Assembly: GCA_021405315.1 (NCBI GenBank) | Contig: QWIH01000001.1 | Location: 1 to 64,000 of the forward strand | Direction of reading: 5' to 3' | Length of the DNA: 64,000 bases | Origin: Leptolyngbya sp. PLA1 | Lineage (GTDB): Bacteria > Planctomycetota > Phycisphaerae > Phycisphaerales > UBA1924 | Part shown: positions 1 through 8,107 of the stretch, in pieces | Layout: each line of letters starts with the position of its first letter | How positions within the stretch are numbered: position 1 is the first letter of the stretch | Notes under the pieces: model-generated | Seen by the model: the letters and a program-made list of their open reading frames with translations, nothing else | What the model was told of the DNA's origin: nothing | Databases searched by the model: none | Position numbers and translations under genes: made by a program

Positions 1-531
1 CTGCGGCGCGGGCGCGCGGGTGGGGGCGAGCTTGATGGGCTCCGGGGCTGGGGTGCCGGCGAATGGGGTGGCGCGGGTCTGGGCGGGGGGAGCTTCGGTG
101 GTGGCGCTGGCGACGGGCTCTGGCTTGAGAGGCGGGGGCGGGGGGGGCGGGAGGGTGGCCGGCGCGGGGGCCACGGGTTCGGGTTTCGGCGCGGGCGGGG
201 TCGGGGGGGCGATGAGGACGGGCTCCGGCTCGGAAGTCGGGAGGGCGTCGTGGTCGGCGTGGTCGTCCTCGCCCTTCTTGCCGCCCTTTCGGCGGGCCGG
301 AGCCTTCTTGCGAACCTGATCGATGTCGACCTTCTGGGAGGTTTCGACAGCGGTGGTGGAGCCCCCGCCGCTGAACCAATCGCGGATGGAGGCCTCGAGG
401 CCAGCGGAGACGGTGGACATGTGGCCCTTGACGAGGTCAGGGGAGATGCCTTCGGCGTGGCACTTGGCGACGATCGCCTTTGAGTCCACGCCGAGTTCCT
501 TTGCCAGAGCCGAGATTCGCTTTGCGGCCAA
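1..531 (-). CDS. infB: Translation initiation factor IF-2, N-terminal 177 residues (runs off the left edge)
   Basis: IF-2 is the GTPase that delivers initiator tRNA to the 30S subunit. Only the N-terminal part is in the window: the IF2_N-type helical segment (KRISALAKELGVDSKAIVAK, about residues 4-23), followed by a basic stretch and a Pro/Ala-rich linker, as in long bacterial IF-2. It follows nusA on the same strand, the usual nusA-infB order. The reading frame is the same as nusA and open from the nusA stop (607-609). Between that stop and the IF2_N motif it contains no ATG or GTG, so TTG at 531-529 is the only ordinary start. It has a GGAG six bases upstream. The GTPase domain lies outside the window. 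Confidence 0.9.
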   Translation of the reverse strand, partial: MAAKRISALAKELGVDSKAIVAKCHAEGISPDLVKGHMSTVSAGLEASIRDWFSGGGSTTAVETSQKVDIDQVRKKAPARRKGGKKGEDDHADHDALPTSEPEPVLIAPPTPPAPKPEPVAPAPATLPPPPPPPLKPEPVASATTEAPPAQTRATPFAGTPAPEPIKLAPTRAPAPQ

Positions 532-606
532 AGTCTTCTCCGAAGGTGCCGCCGGGGCGGCTGAGGGACGAACGCCGGCGAAGAGCCGGGGTGAGAGGGG
601 ACGGGA

Positions 607-1968
607 TCAGCCCTGGCCGAGGATGTCGGCGGCGCGGGCGTCGCTGGAGGTGTCTGGGGAGTTCGGACTGGAGGAGGGCGCCCCGAGGATGGCGGCGGCG
701 GCGGCCTCGCCGGATTCGCCGGTGGTTCCGGTTTCGAGCGCCCTGCGGGCGAGGAGGGCCTCTTCCTGGGCCTTTCGTTCCTTGGCTTCCTTGTCGCGTT
801 GCTGCTGCTCGGCGACTTCCTTGGCCTTGACGGCGCAGGTTTCGACGACGTTGGCGGCGATGGCGGGGTCGAGTTCGAGCTCGTTGACGAGGCACTCGGC
901 GCCGACCTCTTCGATGTCGAAGACGCTGACCATGCCGAGGGCGGCGAGCTTGTCGGCCATCTGCTCGGTGACGCCCTGAACGCCCTGGACGGTGGCGTAC
1001 ATGGTCTCGACGCCCTTGGTGAACTCCTCCGGGGTGAGGATGTCGACGTCCCAGCCTGTGAGGCGTGCGGCGAGGCGGACGTTCTGGCCGCGCTTGCCGA
1101 TGGCGAGGGAGAGCTGGTCGTCGCGCACGACGACGGTGGCGCGTCCGAGCTCGAAGCAGAGGGAGACTTCCTGGACCTCGGCGGGCTTGAGGGCGTTCTG
1201 GATGAGGATCTGGCTGGACTCGTTCCAGCGGACGATGTCGATCTTCTCGCCGTTGAGCTCGTCGACGATGTTCTTGATGCGGGAGCCGCGGACGCCGACG
1301 CAGGCACCGACGGCGTCGACCTTGGAGTCGATGGAGGCGACGGCGATCTTGGTGCGGTAGCCGGCCTCGCGGGCCATGGCCTTGACCTCGATGATCTTCT
1401 CGGCGACCTCCGGGACCTCGACCTCGAAGAGCTTCTTGATGAAGTCGGGGTGGGCGCGGGAGAGGACGATCTTGACCTGGCTGCCGGCGTCGCGGACATC
1501 GAGGATGAGGCAGCGGACGCGGTCGCCTGCGGCGAACTGCTCGCCGGGGATCTGCTCGGAGCGGGGCATGAAGCCCTCGGCGCGGTCGAGGCTGACGACG
1601 AGCGCGCCGCCCTCGTAGCGTTGGGCGACGCCGGTGACGATCTCACCCATGCGCTTGCTGAACTCCTCCAGGATGCTGGAGCGTTCGTCGTCGCGGAACT
1701 TCTGGATCATGACCTGCTTGAAGGTCTGGGCGGCGATGCGGCCGAACTGTGCCGGGGGCATCTCGAGAGGCTCGCCGTGGCGGGTGAGGGAGAAGGAGCC
1801 GGTGAGGGGATCGAGGCGGCAGGCGAACTCCTCGGTGTCGAGGGTGTTGAAGAACTTGCGTGCGGCGGAGACCATCGCCTGTTCGAGATCGCGGACGAGG
1901 ACGCCCCGCTCGATGTTGCGGTCGCGGGCGATGGAGTCGAGGATTCGGAGCATTTCCTGTGGGTTCAT
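607..1968 (-). CDS. nusA: Transcription termination/antitermination factor NusA
   Basis: NusA binds RNA polymerase and nascent RNA and modulates pausing, termination and antitermination. At 453 residues it has the expected order: an N-terminal polymerase-binding domain (1-105), an S1 domain (about 108-172), and tandem KH domains (about 200-345) with VGVRGSRIKNIVDEL at 224-238 and LAIGKRGQNVRLAARL at 288-303. A helix-hairpin-helix-like segment (about 345-400) and a charged Ala/Glu-rich tail follow. The ATG has a modest AGGAT upstream. It precedes infB by 75 nt. No rimP lies upstream, unlike many bacteria; fliM is there instead, behind a 390-base structured leader. Confidence 0.97.
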   Translation of the reverse strand: MNPQEMLRILDSIARDRNIERGVLVRDLEQAMVSAARKFFNTLDTEEFACRLDPLTGSFSLTRHGEPLEMPPAQFGRIAAQTFKQVMIQKFRDDERSSILEEFSKRMGEIVTGVAQRYEGGALVVSLDRAEGFMPRSEQIPGEQFAAGDRVRCLILDVRDAGSQVKIVLSRAHPDFIKKLFEVEVPEVAEKIIEVKAMAREAGYRTKIAVASIDSKVDAVGACVGVRGSRIKNIVDELNGEKIDIVRWNESSQILIQNALKPAEVQEVSLCFELGRATVVVRDDQLSLAIGKRGQNVRLAARLTGWDVDILTPEEFTKGVETMYATVQGVQGVTEQMADKLAALGMVSVFDIEEVGAECLVNELELDPAIAANVVETCAVKAKEVAEQQQRDKEAKERKAQEEALLARRALETGTTGESGEAAAAAILGAPSSSPNSPDTSSDARAADILGQG

Positions 1969-1992
1969 GGTGGGATCCTGCGGGATGTTTGA

Positions 1993-2016
1993 ATGTCTGG
2001 ATGTCTGGATGTCTGC
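1993..2016. repeat. Three tandem copies of an 8-bp unit in the nusA leader
   Basis: The unit ATGTCTGG occurs at 1993-2000 and 2001-2008, and again with its last base changed (ATGTCTGC) at 2009-2016. It sits 25-48 bases upstream of the nusA start codon. Short arrays like this can arise by slippage. A regulatory role is possible but nothing here shows one. Confidence 0.8.
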
Positions 2017-2054
2017 CGGGTCCGATCGAGTGAGCTGGGTGCAAAAGCACCGAA

Positions 2055-2302
2055 GGCCACGCGCGACTCAGGTCGCCCGTGGCCTCACCCACGCTTCCCG
2101 AACGGCCCGGGAAGGTCCACGCTTCCGACAGGGTCAGCCCATGGGGTCTCCAAGGGCGGCCCGCGGCTGCGGTGCAAGACAGGTGGCGTCCGGGACGCCA
2201 GGGGCTGTCAGTGCATCACAGAGCATGGGTGATGGCCACACACGGCATGATGTCGCTCCTCAGGCACTCATCCGCGGCACGACCGCGCCCGTGAATGCCT
2301 GA
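2055..2302 (-). promoter_or_regulatory. Hairpin-rich leader region upstream of nusA
   Basis: The 393 bases between fliM and nusA hold no convincing protein gene but contain strong inverted repeats. (a) TCAGGCA (2260-2266) pairs with TGCCTGA (2296-2302), continued by TCA/TGA (2268-2270/2292-2294) and CGCGG/CCGCG (2273-2277/2283-2287). (b) TGGCGTC/GACGCCA (2184-2190/2194-2200) is extended by TGCA and ACAG pairings outside it. (c) GGCCACG/CGTGGCC (2055-2061/2078-2084) encloses GCGAC/GTCGC (2063-2067/2072-2076); on the minus strand it is followed by a TTTT-containing stretch, so it could act as an attenuator. The RNA would be read on the minus strand toward nusA. NusA autoregulation is a reasonable guess only. 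Confidence 0.5.
2216..2248 (-). CDS. Possible 10-residue leader peptide in the nusA leader
   Basis: A start codon at 2248 opens the frame MPCVAITHAL and stops at 2216. AGGAG (2260-2256) lies seven bases upstream, directly at the foot of the 2260-2302 hairpin. The geometry (hairpin, ribosome site, very short ORF, then further hairpins) resembles translation-coupled attenuators. An ORF this short with a good ribosome site can easily arise by chance, so this is a weak call. Confidence 0.2.
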   Translation of the reverse strand: MPCVAITHAL

Positions 2303-2361
2303 TCACGTTACCGGGAGTGTATGGGCGATGGGTGGGTCCGATCAAACCGCGACCGGCGTGT

Positions 2362-3381
2362 TCATCGTGGGGAGATGGGCCCGAGGATGCGGAGGGCCTT
2401 GTTGCCCCGGTATTGGCCGATCTGCGCGGTGTACTTGCGTTCGCCCTCGACGTAGACCAAGACGGGGCGGGAAACGGGGTGGTCGGTGGTGATGACGTCA
2501 CCCACGGCGAGCTGGAGCAGTTCCTGGATGGTGATGGTGGTCATCTCGAGCATGCCGGTGATCTCGACGGGCGCGCCGGAGAGCGTGCGGCTGATCTGGC
2601 GTTCGACGTCGGGCGCGGCCTGCTGTCTGGCGGCGGCGAACCAGGTCTGGCTCGAGAGCCGCTCCATGAAGGGCTCGATGACGTTGAAGGGGATGCAGAG
2701 GTTCATCGTTCCCGCGCGGTTGCCGAGGCGGAGCTCGAAGCCGATGACGACGACGACCTCGTTCGGGGGGACGATCTGGACGAGCTGGGGGTTGCTCTCG
2801 CTGGCGTTGATGGCGAACTGGAAGGAGCCGAGGCCGGTCCAGGCCTCGGCGAGGGCGGCGAGTCCGCGCTTGGTGACGTTGGCGATGAGGCGGGTTTCGA
2901 TGAGGGTGAGGGGTCGCTGGGGGATGAAGAGCTCCTGGGAGTTGCCCCCGAGGAGTCGATCGATGATGGGGTAGATGATGAGCGGGCTGACCTCGAGGCA
3001 CATCTGGCCTTCGAGGCCCTCGGCGCCGACGAGGTTGAAGGACGTGGGGTTGGGGAGGCCGGCGACGAACTCGGAATAGGTCATCTGGTCGCAGGAAGCG
3101 ACCTTGACCTCGACAATGGTCCTGAGGAAGCCGGAGAGGGACGCGCCGAAGTTGCGGGCGAAGGCCTCGTGGAGCGTCTGGAGGGCGCGCATCTGGTCCT
3201 TGGAGACGCGCTCCGGACGCTTGAAGTCGTAGTTGAGGATCTCGACGGGCTCGTCGCCCCTGCGGGAGTGGCTGAAGACCTTGGGCGCCTCGCCGGTGGC
3301 CTCCGCGGCGGGGGAGGTCGCGACGGCGGCGGCGGCGGCGATGAGGGAATCGATATCACTCTGTTCGAGCACGTCAGCCAT
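2362..3381 (-). CDS. fliM: Flagellar motor switch protein FliM
   Basis: FliM forms the C-ring wall, binds phospho-CheY and sets the direction of flagellar rotation. The N-terminus VLEQSDIDSLI is the CheY-binding motif. The central CheC-like domain and a C-terminal SpoA-like domain (about 260-335, with LVYVEGERKYTAQIG near the end) follow. Another in-frame ATG exists at 3417. The start at 3381 is preferred because the product then begins MADVLEQSDIDSL, as FliM normally does, giving 339 residues. Neither start has a clear Shine-Dalgarno. It is the only flagellar gene in the window, so it stands apart from any fli/flh cluster, but its presence implies a motile stage. Confidence 0.93.
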   Translation of the reverse strand: MADVLEQSDIDSLIAAAAAVATSPAAEATGEAPKVFSHSRRGDEPVEILNYDFKRPERVSKDQMRALQTLHEAFARNFGASLSGFLRTIVEVKVASCDQMTYSEFVAGLPNPTSFNLVGAEGLEGQMCLEVSPLIIYPIIDRLLGGNSQELFIPQRPLTLIETRLIANVTKRGLAALAEAWTGLGSFQFAINASESNPQLVQIVPPNEVVVVIGFELRLGNRAGTMNLCIPFNVIEPFMERLSSQTWFAAARQQAAPDVERQISRTLSGAPVEITGMLEMTTITIQELLQLAVGDVITTDHPVSRPVLVYVEGERKYTAQIGQYRGNKALRILGPISPR

Positions 3382-3537
3382 GGCAGTCTCGACCGGATCG
3401 GGGCGCTTCCGGACCATCTATCGGAATGCGGACGTCGCGCGCTTGAACCCGGGGGGGGGGCGTGGAGCAGGGGGCGGCGGGGGCGAACCGGGCGGGTGCG
3501 GGGGGTGTACGTATCCCCGTCGCATACTGTGGGAGCG

Positions 3538-5451
3538 ATGAACATGCCGCACGCGATCGGACGATGGGTGGCCCTGCTGCTGGTGCTGGTGTCTGGGGCG
3601 GCAGCCCGGGGGCAGGGCTCGAGCGCCGTGGTGACGGGGGCGCGCGGGGACCGGGCGGAGGTTGCGCCGGGGGGGCAAGCGGCGGTCGCGATCACGCTGA
3701 CGCTGTCGCCGGGCTGGCACGTGAACACGAACTCGCCTCAGGTACCTGCGGCGTGGCAGGGGGAATGGGACGCGATCCCGACGGAGGTCACGATCGAGGG
3801 GGCTCCCGGGCTGAAGTTCGGGCCGGTTCAATGGCCTGCGGCGCACGAGATCGAGTGGGACCTGATGGGGGACGGGAAGCCTCAGCCCTTCGGGGTGTAT
3901 GAGGGGAACGTGGTGCTGTTCGTGCCGGTGCTGGTGGAGCCCGGGGCGAGCGGGGAGCTGGTGGCGAGGGTTTCGGTGTCGTACCAGGCATGCGAGAAGC
4001 AGTGCCTTCCGCCGACGACGGACACGCACGAGGTGAGGTTCAAGGTGGCGGAGGGCGCGCCAGCGGCGATGGGTGCGGACCCGCTGTTCGCGGCGTTTGA
4101 CCCGAAGGGCTTTGCGCTGGTGGGGGCGAAGGTTGAACCCGAGCCGGGCGCGGGGGGAGGCACGGCGAAGGACAAGGCGATCGTGTTTGACGTGTTCGGG
4201 TGGTCGTTCACGCTGGACCCTCGCGGGCCGGCGGGGCTTGTGCTGGTGATCCTGATCGCGCTGGCGGGCGGGCTGATCATGAACCTGACGCCGTGCGTGC
4301 TGCCGGTGATTCCGCTGAAGGTGATGAGCATCACGAAGGCGGGGGGGGAGCGGTCGCGGGTGCTGCTTCTGGGGATGGTGATGGCGGCGGGGGTGGTGGC
4401 GTTCTGGGCTGGGATGGGGGTGATCGTGGCGGCGTCGACGAGCTTCAAGTCGGTGAGCCAGATCATGGGGTACTGGTACGTGACGCTGGGGATCGGGGTG
4501 TTCATCGCGCTGATGGGCGCGGGGATGCTGGGCGCGTTCGCGGTGGGGCTGCCGGACTGGGTGTACAGCATCGAGGCTGGGCATGACTCGCTGAAGGGAT
4601 CGTTTGTGTTCGGGATTCTGACGGCGGTGCTGGCGGCGCCGTGCGTGGCGCCGCTGTGGGGGACGGTGGCGGGGTGGGCGGCGTTCCAGCCGCCGTGGGT
4701 GACGCTGCTGGTGTTCGGCGCGGGCGGGGTGGGGATGGCGTTACCGTACTTTGTCCTGGCGTTGAAGCCCGAGTGGCTGAGTCGCGTGCCCCGGACGGGC
4801 CCGGCGAGCGACCTGCTGAAGCAGGTGATGGGGCTGCTGATGTTCGCGGTGGCGGCGTTTTTCGTGGGGAGCGCGTTCCTGACGCTGAGCGTGGAGCGGC
4901 CGTGGGTGGCGGGTCAGTTGCACTGGTGGGTGGTGGCGGGGCTGGTGGGGGTGGCGGCTGGGTGGACGGCGGTCCGGACGGCGCGTTTGCCGGGGTCGGG
5001 CGCGGCGCGGGGCGTGGTGGTGGTGCTGTCGCTGCTGCTGGCGGCGGGGGGGTTCGCGTGGGCGCAGCGGAACACGAGCGAGGCGAAGGAGGAGTGGTCG
5101 TCGGCGCGGATCTGGCGGGAGTACGACCCCGTGGAGTACGAGCGTGAGAAGCGCGAGGGGAAGGTGGTGGTGCTGGACTTCACGGCGAACTGGTGCTTCA
5201 ACTGCCGCACGCTGGAGAACACGGTGCTGAGCCAGTCGAGCGTGAAGGAGGCGTTGCGAGCGCCGGGCGTGGTGGCGTTCAAGGTGGATCTGTCGAGCCA
5301 GTCGGCGCCGGGGTGGTCGAAGCTGCACGACCTGGGCGAGGTCGGGATTCCGCTGCTGTCGATCGAGGGCCCGGGGGCGGCGGGGGTGATCAAGAGCAGC
5401 GCGTACACGCCGGGGTGGGTGGTGGAGGGCATCGCGAAGGCGGCGAAGTGA
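3538..5451 (+). CDS. dsbD: Thiol:disulfide interchange protein, DsbD type
   Basis: DsbD moves electrons from cytoplasmic thioredoxin across the inner membrane to periplasmic thiol proteins. All three parts are present in 637 residues: a signal peptide (1-25); a periplasmic alpha domain with the Cys pair CEKQC (152/156); an eight-helix-type membrane core (about 230-510) with C253 in LTPCVLP and C369 in AAPCVAP; and a C-terminal thioredoxin domain with WCFNC (553/556). All six redox cysteines are therefore in place. GGGAG at 3531-3535 is too close to the ATG at 3538 but eight bases from an in-frame ATG at 3544, so 3544 may be the real start. The open frame extends far upstream, but that stretch only shadows fliM. 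Confidence 0.93.
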   Translation: MNMPHAIGRWVALLLVLVSGAAARGQGSSAVVTGARGDRAEVAPGGQAAVAITLTLSPGWHVNTNSPQVPAAWQGEWDAIPTEVTIEGAPGLKFGPVQWPAAHEIEWDLMGDGKPQPFGVYEGNVVLFVPVLVEPGASGELVARVSVSYQACEKQCLPPTTDTHEVRFKVAEGAPAAMGADPLFAAFDPKGFALVGAKVEPEPGAGGGTAKDKAIVFDVFGWSFTLDPRGPAGLVLVILIALAGGLIMNLTPCVLPVIPLKVMSITKAGGERSRVLLLGMVMAAGVVAFWAGMGVIVAASTSFKSVSQIMGYWYVTLGIGVFIALMGAGMLGAFAVGLPDWVYSIEAGHDSLKGSFVFGILTAVLAAPCVAPLWGTVAGWAAFQPPWVTLLVFGAGGVGMALPYFVLALKPEWLSRVPRTGPASDLLKQVMGLLMFAVAAFFVGSAFLTLSVERPWVAGQLHWWVVAGLVGVAAGWTAVRTARLPGSGAARGVVVVLSLLLAAGGFAWAQRNTSEAKEEWSSARIWREYDPVEYEREKREGKVVVLDFTANWCFNCRTLENTVLSQSSVKEALRAPGVVAFKVDLSSQSAPGWSKLHDLGEVGIPLLSIEGPGAAGVIKSSAYTPGWVVEGIAKAAK

Positions 5452-5603
5452 CCCCTGGAGCCTGCGGGGGGCGGATGAGGTCACATAAGGAACGGGCGGG
5501 CGGGCTTGGGGAGGGGGTGCGCGTCGGGCGCGTTGACTCCCGGCGGCAGGCGGACTAACTTCCTGTCCACTCGCGGGCCGATAGAGACCCACGGGTTGAC
5601 AGT

Positions 5604-5675
5604 GCGGGCGTAGCTCAGTGGTAGAGCGCTACCTTGCCAAGGTAGAAGTCGAGGGTTCAAGTCCCTTCGCCCGCT
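5604..5675 (+). tRNA. tRNA-Gly (anticodon GCC)
   Basis: The cloverleaf is complete. The acceptor arms GCGGGCG (5604-5610) and CGCCCGC (5668-5674) pair. The D arm is GCTC/GAGC. The anticodon stem CTACC/GGTAG (5629-5633/5641-5645) encloses the loop TTGCCAA, with anticodon GCC at 5636-5638. The T arm is GAGGG-TTCAAGT-CCCTT. The discriminator is T at 5675 and CCA is not encoded. It is a lone tRNA between dsbD and the lysW operon. The 260 bases after it, up to lysW, hold nothing I can call with confidence. Confidence 0.97.
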
Positions 5676-5939
5676 TTTCAGGTGAGTCGCGGCAGGTGCG
5701 GCGGGCCTGAGGACGCATGACGCGGTACGAAGCCAACTTCGACGGTCGGATGGGCCTTGTGGCTCGCGACGTTGCCGCGCTCAAAGTGAACAAAGTGAAA
5801 GCCGAGGCCTCCCCGGCCTGGTGATGCTGACCACTGTCTGAGCGTGTGCTCAGGCTGGATGGATCGGGCTCGCCGGGATCACCGGGCGGGCCCGTTGTGT
5901 TTTTGTCCCGAGAGATTCGGGGCAGGAAAGGAACGGACC

Positions 5940-6122
5940 GTGACAACGCACGTGCAGACGACGGAGTGCCCGGAGTGCGACGCCCGCGTGGAGTTTTCGC
6001 GCCCGCCACTGTGCGGGGAGATCGCGCGGTGCGGGGACTGCGGGGTGGAGCTGGAGGTGACGAGCGCGAGCCCGCTCGCGGTGGTGGTGGCGCCGCCGGT
6101 GCAGGAGGACTGGGGAGAGTGA
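5940..6122 (+). CDS. lysW: Amino-group carrier protein LysW
   Basis: LysW is a small acidic carrier. Its C-terminal glutamate is ligated to the amino group of 2-aminoadipate or glutamate, which protects and carries the intermediate through lysine or ornithine synthesis. The 60-residue product has two zinc-binding pairs, CPEC (10-13) and CGDC (31-34), and ends in the diagnostic EDWGE. Upstream in-frame ATGs would give an atypical N-terminal extension. GTG at 5940 is chosen because AAGGAA lies just ahead of it and the length then fits the family. It heads a lysW-X-Y-Z-K operon. Confidence 0.95.
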   Translation: MTTHVQTTECPECDARVEFSRPPLCGEIARCGDCGVELEVTSASPLAVVVAPPVQEDWGE

Positions 6123-6191
6123 CGCCGCCTCCGCGGGGGCGCAGTCGGTGTTCACCCCTTTGGAAGTCGTGAGGACAAAAGGAGCAAGCTG

Positions 6192-7061
6192 ATGAGGGTC
6201 GCGATATTGCACAGCCGCGTGAGGGTGGAGGAGCGGCTGCTGGTGGAGGCGTGCGAGGCACGGGGGATGCGTGCGGAACTCGTGGATGTGAGGGAGGCGG
6301 TGTTCGACCTGCACGACGGGAGTCGGTGGGTCGAGTACGACGCGGTGCTGGAGCGGAGCGTGAGCCAGGCGGCGGGTCTGGCGGCGGTGACGGTGCTGGA
6401 GGGGTACGGGGTGCGGGTGGTGAACACGTCGGGTGTGATCCGGACGTGCGGGGACAAGCTGGCGACGAGCGTGGCGCTGGTGAGGGCCGGGGTGCCGACG
6501 CCGCGGACGAGGCTGGCGGTTTCGGAAGTGGCGGCGCTGCGGGCGGTGGAGGCGAACGGGTATCCGGCGGTGCTGAAGCCGGCGGTGGGCTCGTGGGGGC
6601 GGCTGCTGGCACGGGTGCAGGACCGAGACGCGGCGGAAGCGGTGATCGAGCACAAGGCGACGCTGGGGGGGCCTCAGCATTCGGTGTTCTACGTGCAGGA
6701 GCACGTGGAGAAGCCCGGGCGCGACCTGAGGGTGTTCGTGGCGGGGGAGGATGTCTTCGCGGGGATCGTGCGCGGGAGCGAGCACTGGATTACGAACACG
6801 GCGCGCGGCGGTCGGGCGGAGCGGCTGGAGGTGACCAAGGAGATTGCGGAGATCTCGAGGCGGGCGGCGCGTGCCGTGGGAGGCGGGGTGCTGGCGATCG
6901 ACCTGCTGGAGCACCCGTCGCGGGGGCTGCTGGTGAGCGAGGTGAACCACACGATGGAGTTCCGGAACAGCATCGGGCCGACGGGTGTGGACATTCCGGG
7001 GCGGATCGTGGAGTGGGCGGTGCATGAGGCGGGGGCGGTGACCGCGGGAGCGGGCGCATGA
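6192..7061 (+). CDS. lysX: LysW-dependent ATP-grasp ligase LysX (alpha-aminoadipate / glutamate-LysW ligase)
   Basis: This RimK-like ATP-grasp enzyme joins the C-terminal glutamate of LysW to the alpha-amino group of alpha-aminoadipate (LysX) or glutamate (ArgX). At 289 residues it has the typical N-terminal domain, ATP-grasp lobes (about 85-275), the NTARGG motif (202-207) and the metal/nucleotide motif [12 protein letters not shown] (249-260). GGAG at 6181-6184 precedes the ATG. It follows lysW by 69 nt and overlaps lysY by four bases (ATGA). I cannot tell from sequence alone whether it prefers aminoadipate, glutamate or both. Confidence 0.93.
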   Translation: MRVAILHSRVRVEERLLVEACEARGMRAELVDVREAVFDLHDGSRWVEYDAVLERSVSQAAGLAAVTVLEGYGVRVVNTSGVIRTCGDKLATSVALVRAGVPTPRTRLAVSEVAALRAVEANGYPAVLKPAVGSWGRLLARVQDRDAAEAVIEHKATLGGPQHSVFYVQEHVEKPGRDLRVFVAGEDVFAGIVRGSEHWITNTARGGRAERLEVTKEIAEISRRAARAVGGGVLAIDLLEHPSRGLLVSEVNHTMEFRNSIGPTGVDIPGRIVEWAVHEAGAVTAGAGA

Positions 7062-8086
7062 CGATTCGCTGCTCGATCGTGGGAGGGTCCGGGTACACGG
7101 GCGGGGAACTGCTGCGGCTGCTGCTGGATCACCCGGCGGCGGAGGTGGGGCAGGTGACGTCGAGGCGCTTGGCCGGGGCGTTCGTGCACTCGACGCACCC
7201 GAACCTGCGGGGGCGGACGCGGCTGCAGTTCGAGCCGCCCGAGGTGCTGGGGGAGTGCGATGTGCTCTTTCTGTGCCTGCCACACGGGGAGGCGGCGGGT
7301 CAGATGGAGCGGTTCGCGGGGCTGGCGGGACGGGTGGTTGACCTCTCGGCGGACTTTCGGCTTCGCAGCGGGGAGGTGTACCGCGAGTGGTACGGGCGCG
7401 AGCATCCGTCGCCGGGGTGGCTCGGGAGGTTCGTGTATGGGCTGCCCGAGCTGGAGCGTGAGGGGCTGCGGGGCGCGCGGTTCGCGAGCGGGGTGGGGTG
7501 CAACGCGACGGCGGTGAACCTGGCGCTGCTGCCCCTGGCGCGGGCGGGGCTGATCCGGCACGCCATCGCCGACGTGAAGGTGGGGTCGTCGGAGGCCGGC
7601 GCGGAGCCGAGCGCGACGGGGCACCATCCGGAGCGGAGCGGGCGGGTGAGGCCGTTTGCGCCGGCGGGACACCGGCACCAGGCGGAGGTGAGGCAGCAAC
7701 TGGGGGAGTTTGACCTGCACATGTCGGTGACGAGCGTGGAGCTCGTGCGGGGCGTGCTGTGCACGGCGCACGTGCTGCCGCTGGCGCCGGTGTCGGAGAA
7801 GGACCTGTGGTCGCTGTTCAGGGAGGCGTATTCGGGGGAGCCGTTCGTTCGGATCGTGAAGGACCGGAGCGGGATTCACCGGTATCCGGAGCCCCGGCTG
7901 CTGGCGGGGACGAACTGGTGCGACGTGGGGTTCGAGGTGGACGCGCGGACGGGGCGGGTGGTGGTGATGAGCGCGCTCGACAACCTGATGAAGGGTGCGG
8001 CGGGCTCGGCGGTGCAGTGCATGAACCTGATGTGCGGGCTGGACGAGCGGTCGGGGCTGACATTCACGGGCATTCATCCCGCGTGA
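7058..8086 (+). CDS. lysY: LysW-bound aminoadipate/glutamate phosphate reductase LysY (ArgC family)
   Basis: LysY is the NADPH-dependent reductase that turns the LysW-bound acyl-phosphate into a semialdehyde. At 342 residues it shows the N-terminal Rossmann motif [10 protein letters not shown] (9-18) and the catalytic cysteine C148 in [13 protein letters not shown] is the form typical of LysY-type enzymes, whereas classical ArgC has GCYPT. The start overlaps the end of lysX (ATGA), which implies translational coupling. It is followed by lysZ after 21 nt. Confidence 0.93.
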   Translation: MTIRCSIVGGSGYTGGELLRLLLDHPAAEVGQVTSRRLAGAFVHSTHPNLRGRTRLQFEPPEVLGECDVLFLCLPHGEAAGQMERFAGLAGRVVDLSADFRLRSGEVYREWYGREHPSPGWLGRFVYGLPELEREGLRGARFASGVGCNATAVNLALLPLARAGLIRHAIADVKVGSSEAGAEPSATGHHPERSGRVRPFAPAGHRHQAEVRQQLGEFDLHMSVTSVELVRGVLCTAHVLPLAPVSEKDLWSLFREAYSGEPFVRIVKDRSGIHRYPEPRLLAGTNWCDVGFEVDARTGRVVVMSALDNLMKGAAGSAVQCMNLMCGLDERSGLTFTGIHPA

Positions 8087-8107
8087 GCGGGGGGAGGGAG
8101 CGGGGCG

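Noticed and set aside
1643..2092. Possible rimP upstream of nusA
   Set aside because: The frame overlaps nusA and its leader and has no RimP-like sequence.
1969..2361. tmRNA, RNase P RNA or 4.5S RNA in the nusA leader
   Set aside because: No T-arm-like 3' end, no GAGGAAAGTCCGGGC-like P-RNA core and no SRP GGAAGCAG-type loop were found on either strand.
3450..3460. Run of G residues upstream of dsbD as a phase-variation tract
   Set aside because: A single G tract in GC-rich non-coding DNA with no effect on a reading frame is weak evidence.
2317..3537. A very long plus-strand open frame joined to the DsbD gene upstream of 3538
   Set aside because: It lies antisense to fliM, has no family similarity, and long antisense frames are common in GC-rich DNA. 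The DsbD signal peptide begins at 3538 (or 3544).
5596..5601. TTGACA as the promoter -35 box of the tRNA-Gly gene
   Set aside because: It ends three bases before the mature tRNA, so a matching -10 would lie inside the tRNA. Probably chance.
5717..5824. A 35-codon ORF between tRNA-Gly and lysW
   Set aside because: It has a weak GAGG before the ATG and no recognisable product. Too short to support.
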